Below are positions 21,501 to 31,935 of a stretch of 64,000 nucleotides of DNA, one piece after another. The translations under genes and the position numbers were made by a program. The stretch is from positions 25,041,147 through 25,105,146 of the forward strand of contig CM055092.1 of the NCBI GenBank assembly GCA_029204225.1. Reading direction: 5' to 3'. Origin of the DNA: Diphasiastrum complanatum. Lineage: Eukaryota > Streptophyta > Lycopodiopsida > Lycopodiales > Lycopodiaceae. Position 1 is the stretch's first letter. Every line of letters starts with the position of its first letter. Under the pieces are notes generated by a model. That model was not told where the DNA came from and made no database searches. It was given only the letters and a program-made list of their open reading frames with translations.

Positions 21501-23030
21501 CAGAAGGAGAATTCTGAAAGCAGACAATGTCAAAAAAATTTGCATCAATGGGACAAAACGAGGCATGGACACTAGAGCCGCTGCCTAAAAACAAAAAGAT
21601 CGTCGACTGCAAATGGATATACAAGAAGAAAATCAAATTAGATGACATTGTTGGACACTACAAAGCTAGGCTTGTTGCAAAGTGCTATACACAAAGGTAT
21701 GGAGTCAACTATTTTGACTCGTATTCGCTAATGGTCAAGATGACAAGCATTCGACTGCTCCTTGCATACGCTACACAATACAATTTGGAAATTCACCAGA
21801 TTGATGTAAGGACCGCCTTTCTCCATCGAGATCTAGAGGAAGAAATCTTCATGAAGTAGCCTGACGGATTTGAAGACCCTGACAATTGACAATATGTCTG
21901 TAGTTGCAGAGATACATTTATTGTCTAAAGCAGACATCATGAGCTTGGTACAAGAAGTTCGACAGTCTTCTGAAGTCTCTAGACTTCACTCCTACACAAC
22001 CAGACTGTAATGTCTATATAAAGAGAGTAGAAAGAGATTTTGTGATTCCAACTACTTTTGTGGATGATTCTCTTATGATAGAAAACTCCTTGATGCTAAT
22101 CAAGGACACAAAGAGTCAGATTTCTAAAAATTATGAAATTACAGATCTGGGAGAAGCATCAAAATGCCTTGGGCTGGAGATTAGAAGAGATCAAATAAAA
22201 AAAAAAATACATCCGATTCAGTCAGAGTATGCTAGAAAAGTGCTGAAGCAGTATCAAATGATAGACTGCAAAGAAAAAGCCACACCAATGATAGCCGGAG
22301 CCAGATTGAAAAAGCAGGATTGTCCAAAAATAAAAGAGAAAGATAGAAGATAAAAGGTATACCCTACCAAAACCTGATCGGTAGTCTGATATACCTTACA
22401 ATTTGTACCAGACCCGATTTGGCTTACTCTGTCTATGCTTTAAGTCAATTCTCTTCCAATCTTGGCATGGTGCATTGGCAAATGGCAAAACGAATCATAC
22501 AATATCTTAAGGGTACCCAAAACATGGGATTAACCTACAAAGCAGACAACGAAAGACAAGAATTTGAGCTGCACCACTATAGTGATGCAAGCTAGGTGAG
22601 CTGCAAAGATGATAGCAAGTCTTTGATAGGAGGATGTTCAATGGCGTGCAGAACAACAATCAATTGAATATGCAAAAATCAAACCTTGGTGGCTCAATCC
22701 TCATGCGAAGCTGAATATGTCACAACTTCAAAGATTACAAACGAGGTAGTTTGGTTGCAGATGATGTTGGAGGCAATTGGCATACCAAAAAGAGAACCAT
22801 GCACAATGATGATGGATTTTCAAAGTGCCATATATATGTCCCAAGATCCTGTCTTCCATTCAAAGACAAAACATATACCTCTGGAGTACCATCACATTCT
22901 AAGCTCAAGGTCCAGTACATAAAGTCTGAAGACATGTTTGCAGATCTGTTCACGAAGCCGCTTGACAGACCACTCTTCGCAAAGCAAAGAAAGACAATTG
23001 GATTAAACATACAAAGTTGCAAGGTTCAAG
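21501..23030 (+). pseudogene. copia reverse transcriptase-RNase H, broken
   Basis: RT: MSKKFASMGQNEAWTLEPLP (21,527), KIVDCKWIYKKKIK, YKARLVAKCYTQRYGVNYFD, HQIDVRTAFLHRDLEEEIFM up to a TAG at about 21,857. A frameshifted part follows, then TTFVDDSLMIENS (about 22,050; the YVDD block reads FVDD) and CLGLEIRRDQIKK. RNase H: LIYLTICTRPDLAYSVYALS (frame change), YSDAS-stop-VSCKDDSKS, QSSCEAEYVTTSKITNEVVW, DPVFHSKTKHI, and in another frame FADLFTKPLDRPLFAK. PPT AGAGGGAG (23,029-23,036) abuts the 3' LTR. Confidence 0.8.
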
Positions 23031-23036
23031 AGGGAG

Positions 23037-23685
23037 TGTCAAAAATTGTGAACTCCTGCAACTTTGTGACGAAGTAAAGCGAACGTCGAAGGGCAAATAA
23101 TTCGCGAAATTCAAACATACCTCAAAGACCAAAAGGCACAAAACGAAATGAAGTGAAAAGAAGACAAACAAAAACATTATGCTCTACCAACTGGCAGTTT
23201 GACGGGCATGGTTTCTTGTATCTCACGCTCAGCTGAAAGAGTTAGCAATAACAACGAATAACTAACTAGTTGATTAGCGTTAACTACTCTTGTAATTCTT
23301 TGTTTTAGCTATCTTGTAAACTCCACACAATGGAGATATATACACAATTTTGGATCAACATGATACAAAAGAAAATTAGGAAAAAAGAAAGAAAGAAAAG
23401 GGAAGAATAGTTGTGCATGAAAGTCTGTCAATGAGCAGAACACAGCGATCGACTAAGTGTCAGGCCGCCAACAAGCGAGACACTGACCAAACTCACTCAA
23501 AAACTAAAAACGGATAATAGAATTCCTCTCTTCTCTATCTCCTTGTTTTTGTTGTCTTAATTGCTAGAATGATTTATGTTTTGTGATCTGTAGTCGTGTG
23601 TTTTTGGGATCCTGAAAGCTTCCGTAAAAAAAGAAAAATGAAAGAAAACTCGAAAAAAATCAGTTCGTGAAACAAAACCGTGACA
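23037..23685 (+). repeat. 3' LTR of the copia at 18.6-23.7 kb
   Basis: Starts TGTCAAAAATTGTGAACTCC after AGAGGGAG and ends AACAAAACCGTGACA before the AAGGA duplication. Homologous to 18,564-19,195. Confidence 0.9.
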
Positions 23686-24075
23686 AAGGAATGTAAACCT
23701 TATAAGCCTTGCTTACTTCACTATAGCCAACAAACACAGTCTTCTTTGATGAAGGATCTTCTTTAGTTCTATCATCAAGAGTGATGTTGACAAACAAGTA
23801 CAACCAAAGATCCTACAATGCTTGACACTCGACCTCCTACCATAGAGGATCTCAAAGGGAGTCTTATCATTCAAAGAAAAACTTGTCCACTTGTTACGAA
23901 GATATTTAGCACATGAAAAGCTTCCTCCCAAAAGGACTTAGCAAGATTAGCATGTAGTCTCATTGCCTCGGCACATTCACAAAGGGTTCTATTCTTCCTT
24001 CCGGCCACTGCATTCTGTTGTGGAGTCCTAGGACTAGAGTACTCCCTCTTGATCCCATGTGCTATGCATCCTTCC
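23686..24075 (-). pseudogene. Integrase C-terminal half of the interrupted copia
   Basis: Reads HGIKREYSS.RTPQQNAVAG, then RKNRTLCE.AEAMRLHANL, then KTPFEILYGRRSSVK and KKTVFVGYSEVSKAYKVYIP, which joins the fragment left of the inserted copia. The first two catalytic aspartates are missing: the sequence jumps from pre-integrase (about 24,240) to this point through an unrelated insert. The catalytic-region glutamate context NAVAGRKN carries G where E is usual. Confidence 0.75.
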
Positions 24076-24239
24076 CTACATTTAGTAAGTGGTTAATCTT
24101 AGGGTTTGGTGGCATTTGGTCACATCCAGGTAGCGTACTTAGATGCTCATTGTGTATTTCATTTTCACAGTTTGGCTAAGCATTTCTCTCCATTGCTCTT
24201 GTTGTTGTTTTCTCTCTCTCTCTCTCTCTCTTAGAGTTG
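24076..24239. other. Non-copia insert with a (TC)10 microsatellite
   Basis: About 160 bp between pre-integrase and integrase that does not translate to copia sequence. (TC)10 lies at 24,211-24,230. The deletion that removed the integrase core ends here. Confidence 0.5.
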
Positions 24240-24690
24240 GGATCTCATTTATGCTTAGAGATCACATATGCTTCCAGTTTAAAAAGTTCCCATGCCTCCT
24301 TCCTTGAGCAATCAAGGTTCCACATTTACTTAGCAAACAAGCATCTCCAATGAACTCAACATCAAGCCCCTTGTCAATCATTTGACTAACACTTAAGCAA
24401 GTTTCTTAGTGTTTGAAGAAATCTACAATACATTTTCAAGATTAGCTTTTCTATTTGTTAAAAGAGAAATAGGAATTTTGCATATGCCTTTGATGTCACA
24501 TTGACCATCATTTGCAGTATAGATGATGTTGCTTTCTCCCTCATAAGACAATAAGGATGAAAAATATTCCTTATATCTTGTCATGTGAGATGAGGCTCCA
24601 CTATCAATCCACCAAGGACCATTCCCATCTATATGTGTAAGCAAACTTGAAGTCATAACAAGAGATTCACAAAAAAATGACATTTTATCC
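24240..24690 (-). pseudogene. copia protease and pre-integrase, broken
   Basis: Contains GPWWIDSGASSHMTRYKEYF (protease active site D-S-G intact, about 24,590-24,620), YTANDGQCDIKGICKIPISL, and then in another frame NLLSVSQMIDKGLDVEF and GRRHGNFFKLEAYVISK. A frameshift separates the zinc knuckle (KCFYCGIK) from the protease. Confidence 0.75.
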
Positions 24691-24986
24691 CACAATAAAA
24701 GCACTTAAACTTTGACTTATCTTTCTTAGTAGAAGAGAAAGATAAAGAGTGATCATCATGATTCTAGTTACCACCTTTGGACCATTTTCCTTGACTTTGA
24801 CTTTGCCTTTGACTTTGACTTTTGTGAAGAAAGCCTCTTCACCTCCACCTTGCAAGGATGCACCATCAAGCTTTGATTGCAACCTATGTTCTTCAGCCAA
24901 TAAGATTTCTTACAATTCCAGGTAGAGTAGTTTGATGAACTCAACCTATTATTAGTTTCTAACATGATTCCACCATTGGAAGCCAT
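24691..24986 (-). pseudogene. copia gag with a large internal deletion
   Basis: The start MASNGGIMLETNNRLSSSNY is nearly the same as in the gag-only element at 35.7 kb. After STWN it jumps to EILL.EEHRLQSKLDGASLQ, then GGGEEAFFTK and a lysine-rich stretch, leading to KCFYCGIK. The ~150 residues of the UBN2 capsid domain in between are deleted. Confidence 0.75.
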
Positions 24987-26135
24987 GAATATAATGATTT
25001 TTTAACTTTTAGGTTATCTCCTAATGCACCTAGCACTCACTTTTCTCTCAACAAATGATGGATAAGGAGATCTTAGAAGATCTAGGATCTTCTATTTTGA
25101 AACTGACTAGTTTCCGAGCATAGAAGGGACGATTGAGACACATGCAACACTTTGCACAAACTAAGAATGGATTACAAACTCAAAACAACCTAAACACACT
25201 CTTGCTTAAGCTCTCAAACTTTTCATCAAGTGACCAGATCAAGCTATGATGTGGAGAGTTACTTGCATTCTTAGAACATACACAAGACTAGGATGCCAAG
25301 AATACCTAGAATTGAACAAACTTGAATCAACACACTAAGATATTGATTAAACTTGTAAAACCACATGTAAACCACACTTCTAAAAGTTTACGAACTTCAT
25401 CAAGTGATAAATACAAGCTTTAGAGGTGAATGAAAGAGCACACTTAGTGAATCACAAGACTAGTTTCACTAGCTTGTCAAATGTTGATGTTTAGATGTAG
25501 ATCTAAGATCACTTCACATGAGAATGTTCCTCAACCTGTTAAGAACCTGAAAACACATTTTCATAATGGTTAAAACCTTCCAACAAATTCTCTAATCAAA
25601 TTACATAAGGAGAGTTATTTACATGCTCAACAAAGTACGCCAAAATTTATGCAAAAGATTATTGATGACAGTCTGTTCACCCGGAAGGGGATCTTTCATC
25701 CAAGTGGGAGCTTTGCTCAGTCTTTTGGAGAATTACAAAATCACTCAAAGAGTATTTGTAATCCACTTAAGGAGAATTTTCATCCATTTAAGAAGAGTTT
25801 CATCCACTTAAGGAGAGTGTTCATCCACAAAGGAGGGTGTTCATCCACAAAAGTGGAGATTGTCAACAATAGATTTAACAGAACATTGTTAGTATTGAAT
25901 ATGCACAAGCCTCACAATCAGCAAATAATTAGGTGTAATGATCTGATCCAAAATAATTTCTTCTTAGTCTTTGATCTTCAATAGACCCAAAATATGCTTT
26001 GATCCACAAGCTTAACTCAACAAACAAAGATTAGTAGGATCTGATCAACAATGCAATGCATAATCATGCTAGAACTTGATCAAACATCCAAATATCACCA
26101 TAAATGAAAATTCTATTAAAAATAATGGCCAGCCA
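24987..26135 (-). other. 5' leader of the interrupted copia
   Basis: About 1.15 kb with no ORF on the element's strand. It aligns closely with the leader at 35,674-36,832 of the gag-only element, including repeated CATCCACTTAAGGAGA-like units near 25,760-25,850. This close leader match shows that the two elements are family members. Confidence 0.65.
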
Positions 26136-26147
26136 GTTCTGATACCA
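26136..26147 (-). promoter_or_regulatory. Primer-binding site for initiator tRNA-Met
   Basis: The plus strand reads GTTCTGATACCA directly before the LTR start; one base differs from the standard GCTCTGATACCA. Confidence 0.8.
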
Positions 26148-27031
26148 TGTGAAAATAGTGGATCTTGAATGGATCTAAGATCCCAAATGTTCTAGATAAG
26201 GTCTTTGCACAACAAGTTACAAAAGCTAAAAATAACACTATTTTAGTAATATTGGGAGAATTTCTTGATTTTGGAACAAATTAATTTTTCTCTCTATCCT
26301 CTCTAGTACATGCTTGTGTGCCCAAACTTAAGTTCGAGCAATGGAGCATGTGCTCGAACTTAAGTTCGAGCATAGCTCTTTGTCAAATTTGTGCAATTGA
26401 ACTTAATTTTGAGCATAGGGCCTCATAAAAGAAAAGAATGGGACTTGGGATTGTCCCAAAATTACTAAAACAATGTTAAATGGCAAAGCATCCAAATGCT
26501 ACATTTGATGCACAAGAACTTGAAAAAGCATTCTAAGAACTCAAGAAACTATTCAAAGGTACTAAAGACGGCCAAAAACAATAGCATACCAGCCCTACAA
26601 TAGCAGCCTACCACTTTTGGAAAGCACCTCAAATCATACACAAGAGCTTGAAGACAATACGCACAACAATGCTCACAATGGAGGAAGAAACACTAACAAT
26701 GATCTATTCATCTCAATGAAACAGTATATAAGTTCCTTCAACCTATTTCTCCACGAAATTCAGCCTAATATTGGTGAGAGAGATGACTCTCTCTCCTCTC
26801 TCTAGAACTTAGGACCCAATTTTACTACAACACTATCCTAAAATAGCCAATTTTGGCCTAAATGTCTAAATGACATGGTGTCATTTTGAAGGTCCTGAAG
26901 TTTCACACTTCTTCAACATGAAATATATTACTAAAATAAAAGTATCTATACATGTTCCACACGTGTGAAAGGTCATTATGTGCCAAAATTATCAACTTTG
27001 GCCTAAAACTAAGGAAATGTTGACAGTTTTC
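26148..27031 (-). repeat. 5' LTR of the interrupted copia, enlarged by a MITE
   Basis: Starts TGTGAAAATAGTGGATC and runs to GGAAATGTTGACAGTTTT, where the usual final TTTTCACA is degraded to TTTTCCC. It is 884 bp long, against 647 bp for the related LTRs at 31.9 and 36.8 kb; a 244-bp MITE-like insertion explains most of the difference. The CACACGTGTGA palindrome is kept (26,958-26,968). Confidence 0.75.
26234..26477. mobile_element. MITE-like insertion (244 bp) with 24-bp TIRs
   Basis: The ends 26,234-26,257 (AACACTATTTTAGTAATATT...) and 26,454-26,477 (...ATTACTAAAACAATGTT) are inverted repeats matching at 21 of 24 positions. AAAT flanks both sides and may be the TSD. The segment interrupts the LTR exactly where the related LTRs are continuous. 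It has no ORF. It contains a 22-bp perfect palindrome at 26,351-26,372 with half-site TGCTCGAACTT, and another AACTTAAGTTCGAGCA at 26,326. The superfamily cannot be assigned. Confidence 0.6.
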
Positions 27032-27113
27032 CCAATTCCCAGGGTGAAGAATTTCTTCCTCAAATGGAGTTCGGAGGTGACGTCTCTTATATCATAGAGG
27101 GTTGCTAGGATGT
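27032..27113 (-). pseudogene. Small copia gag fragment
   Basis: GTGAAGAATTTC followed by a CTC.TATATCATA...G..GATGTCCCA stretch matches the gag sequence at about 58,836-58,910 of another minus-strand copia in the window. It is wedged between the LTR end and the tandem array. Confidence 0.5.
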
Positions 27114-28763
27114 CCCATGCATGACAGCTTTTAAAAAATTGTCATATAAACCAGCATAAATGATGGTTTTCTAGGCCGTCATTTATTCCATCTTTTGCAT
27201 GAGTTGATATTTAGGTCTATGTATCACATATATTCATCATAATAGGTAGTGATCCATCTATGCAATTGTAAATTTACCTACTTGGGTTATACATGGGATT
27301 ATATACCTGTCGATGTGTTCTATATTGTCGGATTTAAAACTAATAGAGGTGCAAAAGATAACATCAACGTGTATGTATCAAACAATATATGACACACTTA
27401 TATCAATTAAAAGACATGTTATAGTATCATATCCATCTAACTACTTTTATTTGTCCACTTATCTACACATAAAGCCATAGAACTTAAGAAAAATATAACT
27501 TTTGAAATAAATGACGACTTTTAAAAACTGTCATATGAACCAGCATAAATGACGGTTTTCCAGGTGGTCATTTATCCCATTTATTACATGAAATCTATGT
27601 ATCACATATATTTATCATAATAGGCAGTAATCCATCCATTCATTGTAAATTTACCTACTTGGGTTAGACATGGGATTTATACCTATCGACATGTTCTATA
27701 CTGTCAAATTCAACACATACATATCATCGACGTGTATCAAACAATACATGACACACTTATTTCAATTAAAAGACATGTTATACTATCATATCCATCTAAC
27801 TACTTTTATTTGCCTACTTATCTACACAGAAGCCATAAAACTTCAAAGAAATGTAATTTTTGGAATAAATGACGGCATTTAAAAAACTATCATATAAACC
27901 AGCATAAATGATGGTTTTCTAGGCCGTCATTTATTCCATTTTTTGCATGAATTGACATTGAAGTCTATATATCACATATATTTATCATAATAGACAAAAA
28001 TACATCCATTCATGTATAAATTTACCTACTTGGGTTAGACATGAGATATTATACCTATTGACGTGTTCTAGACTGTCGAATTCAACAGTAATATAGTGCG
28101 TAAGATACCATCGATGTGTATCAAACAATATATGACACACTTATATCGACTTAAAGACATGTTAAACTATTACATCCATCTAACTACTTTTATTTGCCAA
28201 CTTATCTCCACATTAAACCATAAAACTTTCAAATAAATGTAATTTTTGGAATAAATGACGGCTTTTAAAGAACTATCATATAAACTAGCATAAATGATGG
28301 TTTTATAGGCCATCATTTACTTCATTTTTTACATGAATTGATACTATAGTCTATGTATCACATATATTTATCATAATAGGTAGTAATCCATCCATTCATG
28401 TGTAAATTTACCAACGTGGTTAGACATGAGATATTATTCCTATTGACGTGTTCTATACTGTCAGATTCAACACTCATACATATCATCATGTATCAGACAA
28501 TATATGACACACTTATATGAATTAAAAGGCATGTTATACTGTCATATCCATCTAACTACTTTTATTTTTCCACTTATGTATACACGAAGCCATAAAACTT
28601 ATGAAAAAATGGAATTTTTGGGAATAAATGATGGCTTTTAAAAAACTGTCATATAAACTAGCATAAATGACGGTTTTCTAGGCCATCATTTATTCCATTT
28701 TTTGCATGAGTTGATATTTAGGTCTATGTATCACATATAGTCATCATAATAGGTAGTAATCCA
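27113..28763. repeat. Tandem repeat array, left block (~350-390 bp monomers)
   Basis: Five monomers, marked by the word GC(C/T)(G/A)TCATTTA or its variants at about 27,175, 27,564, 27,923, 28,309 and 28,682. Each monomer contains a hairpin: AATAAATGACGGCTTTTAAA ... GGCCGTCATTTATT, arms about 60 bp apart. Other constant words are TCACATATATTTATCATAAT, TAAATTTACCTACTTGGGTT and CATATCCATCTAACTACTTT. Monomers differ from each other, so the array is not freshly amplified. No coding potential. Confidence 0.85.
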
Positions 28764-29036
28764 ACTTGGAATTTGCTTTGCACAGGAACACAGATCATGC
28801 TACACACTAACACAGACAGAAAATCACTCTCCTCAGCAAGCTCACATAGCCGCTGTATTTTTCAAAATGAAATTACACTGTACATATAGTTGTTCACTCA
28901 GGCAACCCATGCATGACCCAGGTTGCCGTTGGCGGGACGCGTGTCCCGTCGACTTGCCTCGTGGCGAGGCCAACTGATCCTTATCCACTGATAGGACCCA
29001 CAGTTAGTAACACAGTGATTCTAACTTTAATTCTAA
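28764..29036 (-). repeat. Partial 3' LTR of the array-embedded copia
   Basis: Lies beyond the PPT complement CTCTCTCCCTTG (29,037-29,048). It includes a GC-richer patch (GGCGGGACGCGTGTCCCGTC, 28,932-28,951) holding the palindrome GGGACGCGTGTCCC. The exact LTR start and its distal end are not defined. Confidence 0.5.
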
Positions 29037-29091
29037 CTCTCTCCCTTGAAGTAGAGTCACTTTTTATACAGTTATATACATGGCTTGAAAG

Positions 29092-30165
29092 TCAACAAAC
29101 TTTAAGTACAGAAAGCTTTGATCTAAACTTATCAAACTTTTCTCCAGTAAGTGGCTTAGTGAAAATATCAGCTAGTTGTTCTTCTGTGCTACAATGAACA
29201 ACATGAATTGCACAACTCAACAGCCTCTCACGTATGAAGTGATATTGAATCTTAATGTGTTTAGTTTTTGCATGGAACACTGGATTTTTTGCTAGCTGAA
29301 TGCCACTCTAACTATCGCTATGTAAAGTCGTGGGATTTTTCTGCTTCATGCCAATTTCTTCCAAGATTTGTCTCAACCATATAGCTTCTTGTGCTGCACT
29401 ACACATTGCCTTATACTCTGCTTCTGTGGTGGAAAGAGCAATTGTCCTTTGCTTCTTACTAGATTAGAAAAAGCCATTACCACAAAACTGGAATATATAT
29501 CCTGTGGTGGATCTACGATCATCATAGTCATCTCCCTAGTCCGCATCCACATAGCCACACAACTTAGGTAAACCATCATGCTTCTTGTAAATCAAGCCAT
29601 ACTCTGAAGTGCCTTTCACATAACGCAAAATGCGTTTAGCTGCTTTCCAATGCGTTTCCGTAGGTGCTACCATAAACTGACTTACAACTTTACCTGGTTC
29701 AATAGGAGTGTTTACTGGTTTGCAATCCTGCAACCTAAACCTGTGTAGCAACTCTTTGACATACTTCACCTCTGTTAAACCCACTTCATGTCCTTTTTGC
29801 CACACTTCTACTCCAAGGCAGTAATGCATTAGGCTGAGATCCGTCATCCCAAATTGTTCCATGAGGTCTTTCTTGATCATGTCTATCATCTCTTGATTAT
29901 TTCCCGTAATAATCAAGTCATCAACATAAAGAGCAATCAAAGCAACCATACTATCAAAGCATAAGACATATAGATTTGGATCAGAATGTGTTCTCACCAT
30001 CCCCTTTGAACAAAAGTAGGCATCAATCCTGCTATACCACGCATGTGGTACTTGTTTAAGACCATAAAGCGCTTTCTTCAAGTGACATACTTTATTTTCC
30101 TGTCCTTTCGTTACAAAGCCTTCAGGTTGATCCATGAACACTTCTTCTTCTAACTCACCATTTAG
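29092..30165 (-). pseudogene. copia reverse transcriptase (C-terminal half)-RNase H
   Basis: One nearly continuous frame with two stops. RT part: NGELEEEVFMDQPEGFV, KALYGLKQVPHAWYSRIDAY, the intact catalytic block ALIALYVDDLIITGN and YCLGVEVWQKGHEVGL. RNase H: RILRYVKGTSEYGLIY, YVDADWGDDYDDRRSTTGY, ALSTTEAEYKAMCSAAQEAI, HAKTKHIKIQYHFIRERLLS and LADIFTKPLTGEKFDKFRSK. It differs in sequence style from the other copia pieces here and is better preserved. The RT N-terminus is cut off at the array junction. Confidence 0.85.
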
Positions 30166-31126
30166 AGTAGGCCATCATTTATTCTTTTTTTTTTTTTTGC
30201 ATGAATTGATATTTAAATCTATGTATCATATATATTTATTATAAGAGGTAGTAATCCATCCATTCATATGTAAATTTACCTACTTGGGTTAGACATAGGA
30301 TATTATACCTATCGATGAGCTCTATACTGTCGGATTCAACATTAATATATATGACACACTTATATCAACTTAAAGGCATGTTATACTATCATATCCATCT
30401 AACTACTTTTATTTGCCCACTTATCTACACATGGAGTCATAAAACTTCAAAGAAATGTAATTTTTGAATAAATGACGGCTTTTAAAAAAATGTCATATAA
30501 ACCAGCATAAATGATGGTGTTCTAGGTCATCATTTATTCACTTTTTGCATGAATTGCTATTGAAGTCTATGTATCACATATATTTATCATAATAGGTAGT
30601 AATCCATCCATTGTTGTGTAAATTTACCTACTTGAGTTAGACATGAGATATTATACCTATTGACATGTTCTGTATTGTCGAATTCAACACTAATACGTAT
30701 GACACACTTATTTTAAGTTAAAGACATGTTATACTACCATATCCATCTAACTACTTTTATTTGCCCACTAATCTACCCATGAAGCCATAAAATTTCAAAG
30801 AAATGTAATTTTTGGAATAAATGACTGCTTTTAAAAAACTGTCATATAAACTAACATAAATGACGGTCTTCTGGCCGTCATTTACTCCATTTTTTTGCAT
30901 AAATTCATACTGCAATCTATGTAGCTCATATATTTATCATAATAGGCAGAAATCCATCCATTCATTGTGTAAATTTACCTACTTGGATTAGACATGAGAT
31001 ATTATACCTATTGGCATGTTCTATACTGTCGTATTCACCACTAATACAATGCAAAAGATATCATCGACATGTATCAAACAATACATGACATATTTATTTC
31101 AATTAAAAGAAATATTATACTATCAT
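30166..31126. repeat. Tandem repeat array, right block
   Basis: Continues the same monomers, with the marker word at about 30,171, 30,526 and 30,874 (spacing ~355 and ~348 bp). It ends at about 31,126, where copia gag sequence begins. The hairpin arms remain (ATAAATGACGGC near 30,470; GGCCGTCATTTA near 30,873). Confidence 0.85.
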
Positions 31127-31410
31127 GTGTTCACTTGAAAAATTTGGCAATCCTTGATTTCATGGTTATTGCACTTGCAATACTTGAAAAATATCTTCTT
31201 CTTCGACTGTGGATTCGATGATTGTTCTTGACTTTGAGTCGGCTATTGTAGCCTTCTTGGAGCTTTTCTATTTCTGTCGCTTACAGCCTTTGTTGACATA
31301 TAGTGTCTGAGAGGAGGAAGTAGACGACGTGTCTTGACTTCTTCTATTGTCTTTTTGCAGCAACATAGTGATAACTCTAGTAAGAGTTAAATCTGAGTGT
31401 GTCGATATGA
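31127..31410 (-). pseudogene. copia gag zinc-knuckle fragment
   Basis: Matches 58,393-58,690 of the minus-strand copia near 58-59 kb along its length, including the CTTGATTTCATGGTTATTGC stretch that encodes the zinc knuckle there. It ends at GATATGATC, where a plus-strand LTR starts. Confidence 0.65.
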
Positions 31411-31935
31411 TCTGTTGGATTTATCTCCTTTACTCTCCAAAATCCTATGTTAATCTGCCTCTATTCATACTGTTGTATTTTACTTGTGTTGTCGCACAAT
31501 AGTCTACATATTCACATGTAAAATAAGACATGCAAAAAATACGACTGTTTGCATTTTTACTCAGGAATTTTCATAGGCGAAAAAGACGACACTGTGTTTT
31601 AACACGTGATTTATGACAGGCAAAAAAGATGACATTGTCCTACAAATGCCAAAGATTTCCTACAAATGCGAAAAGTGCCCTTATAGAAAAGCGAAGGTAT
31701 CTTGCAAATCAATTTTTAAGACATTTGTCAGAGTGTCGCATTTTTCGCATTTTCATCAACGTTAATTCTAGCAAAGGCCGATGTCGCGGCCTCCTCACGC
31801 TCATCCCATAAACTGTGCAATTAGATTTGACAATGACAGCAGCCACCGACGTTGATCTCCCATAGACAGCACAACCAGTTTTGTACCTTCTTCATGTACA
31901 CACCTGTAAAAATTATGTATATATTGAATACCATC
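31411..31935 (+). repeat. 5' LTR, first part (continues at 37,497)
   Basis: TGTTGGATT agrees with the reverse complement of the distal end of the LTR at 60,295 (AATCCAACA). Includes a block of the dispersed GCGAAAAA/GACACT repeat at 31,540-31,760, which may be an insertion, since this LTR is longer than its relative at 59.3-60.3 kb. Confidence 0.6.
31540..31760 (+). repeat. Dispersed short repeat, copy 2
   Basis: Contains TTTGCATTTTTACTCAGG, ATAGGCGAAAAAGACGACAC, GATTTATGACAGGCAAAAAA, GATGACATTGT and CAAATGCGAAAAG, then on the opposite strand GTGTCGCATTTTTCGCATTT. The first units are spaced ~46 bp. Shared with 15,965-16,125 and 62,094-62,210. Confidence 0.6.

Larger units (their letters stand above)
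18564..23685 (+). mobile_element. Complete Ty1/copia element with TSD AAGGA
   Basis: Full layout: 5' LTR 18,564-19,195, degenerate PBS, gag, protease, integrase, RT, RNase H, PPT, 3' LTR 23,037-23,685. AAGGA directly precedes (18,559-18,563) and follows (23,686-23,690). It sits inside the integrase coding region of the minus-strand copia. All ORFs are broken by stops, and the LTRs have diverged, including indels (632 versus 649 bp), so the insertion is not recent. Confidence 0.92.
17343..27031 (-). mobile_element. Minus-strand copia, chimeric and interrupted by another copia
   Basis: Read right to left: 5' LTR (27,031-26,148), PBS, leader, gag start, protease, pre-integrase, integrase C-terminus, then (across the copia inserted at 18,564-23,685) the rest of the integrase linker, a non-pol 3' module, a PPT and the last ~60 bp of a 3' LTR. 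Integrase frame and sense run across the insertion, as KVYIPSIGKVLISRDVIFEE when the AAGGA target duplication is counted once. Gag, the integrase core and most of the 3' LTR are deleted, and RT/RNase H is missing. Confidence 0.75.
28764..30165 (-). mobile_element. copia 3' fragment inside the tandem array
   Basis: RT second half, RNase H, PPT and part of a 3' LTR lie between array monomers. The array breaks off after GGTAGTAATCCA on the left and resumes at TAGGCCATCATTTATT on the right, which is a different phase of the monomer. About 280 bp of monomer is therefore missing and there is no TSD; this is a rearranged join, not a simple insertion. Confidence 0.75.

Noticed and set aside
28913-29197. 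94-codon plus-strand ORF
   Set aside because: It overlaps the LTR, PPT and RNase H end of a minus-strand copia; no independent support.
27113-31126. CRISPR-like array
   Set aside because: Monomers are ~350-390 bp, diverged, without short identical repeats and unique spacers; this is a plant tandem repeat.
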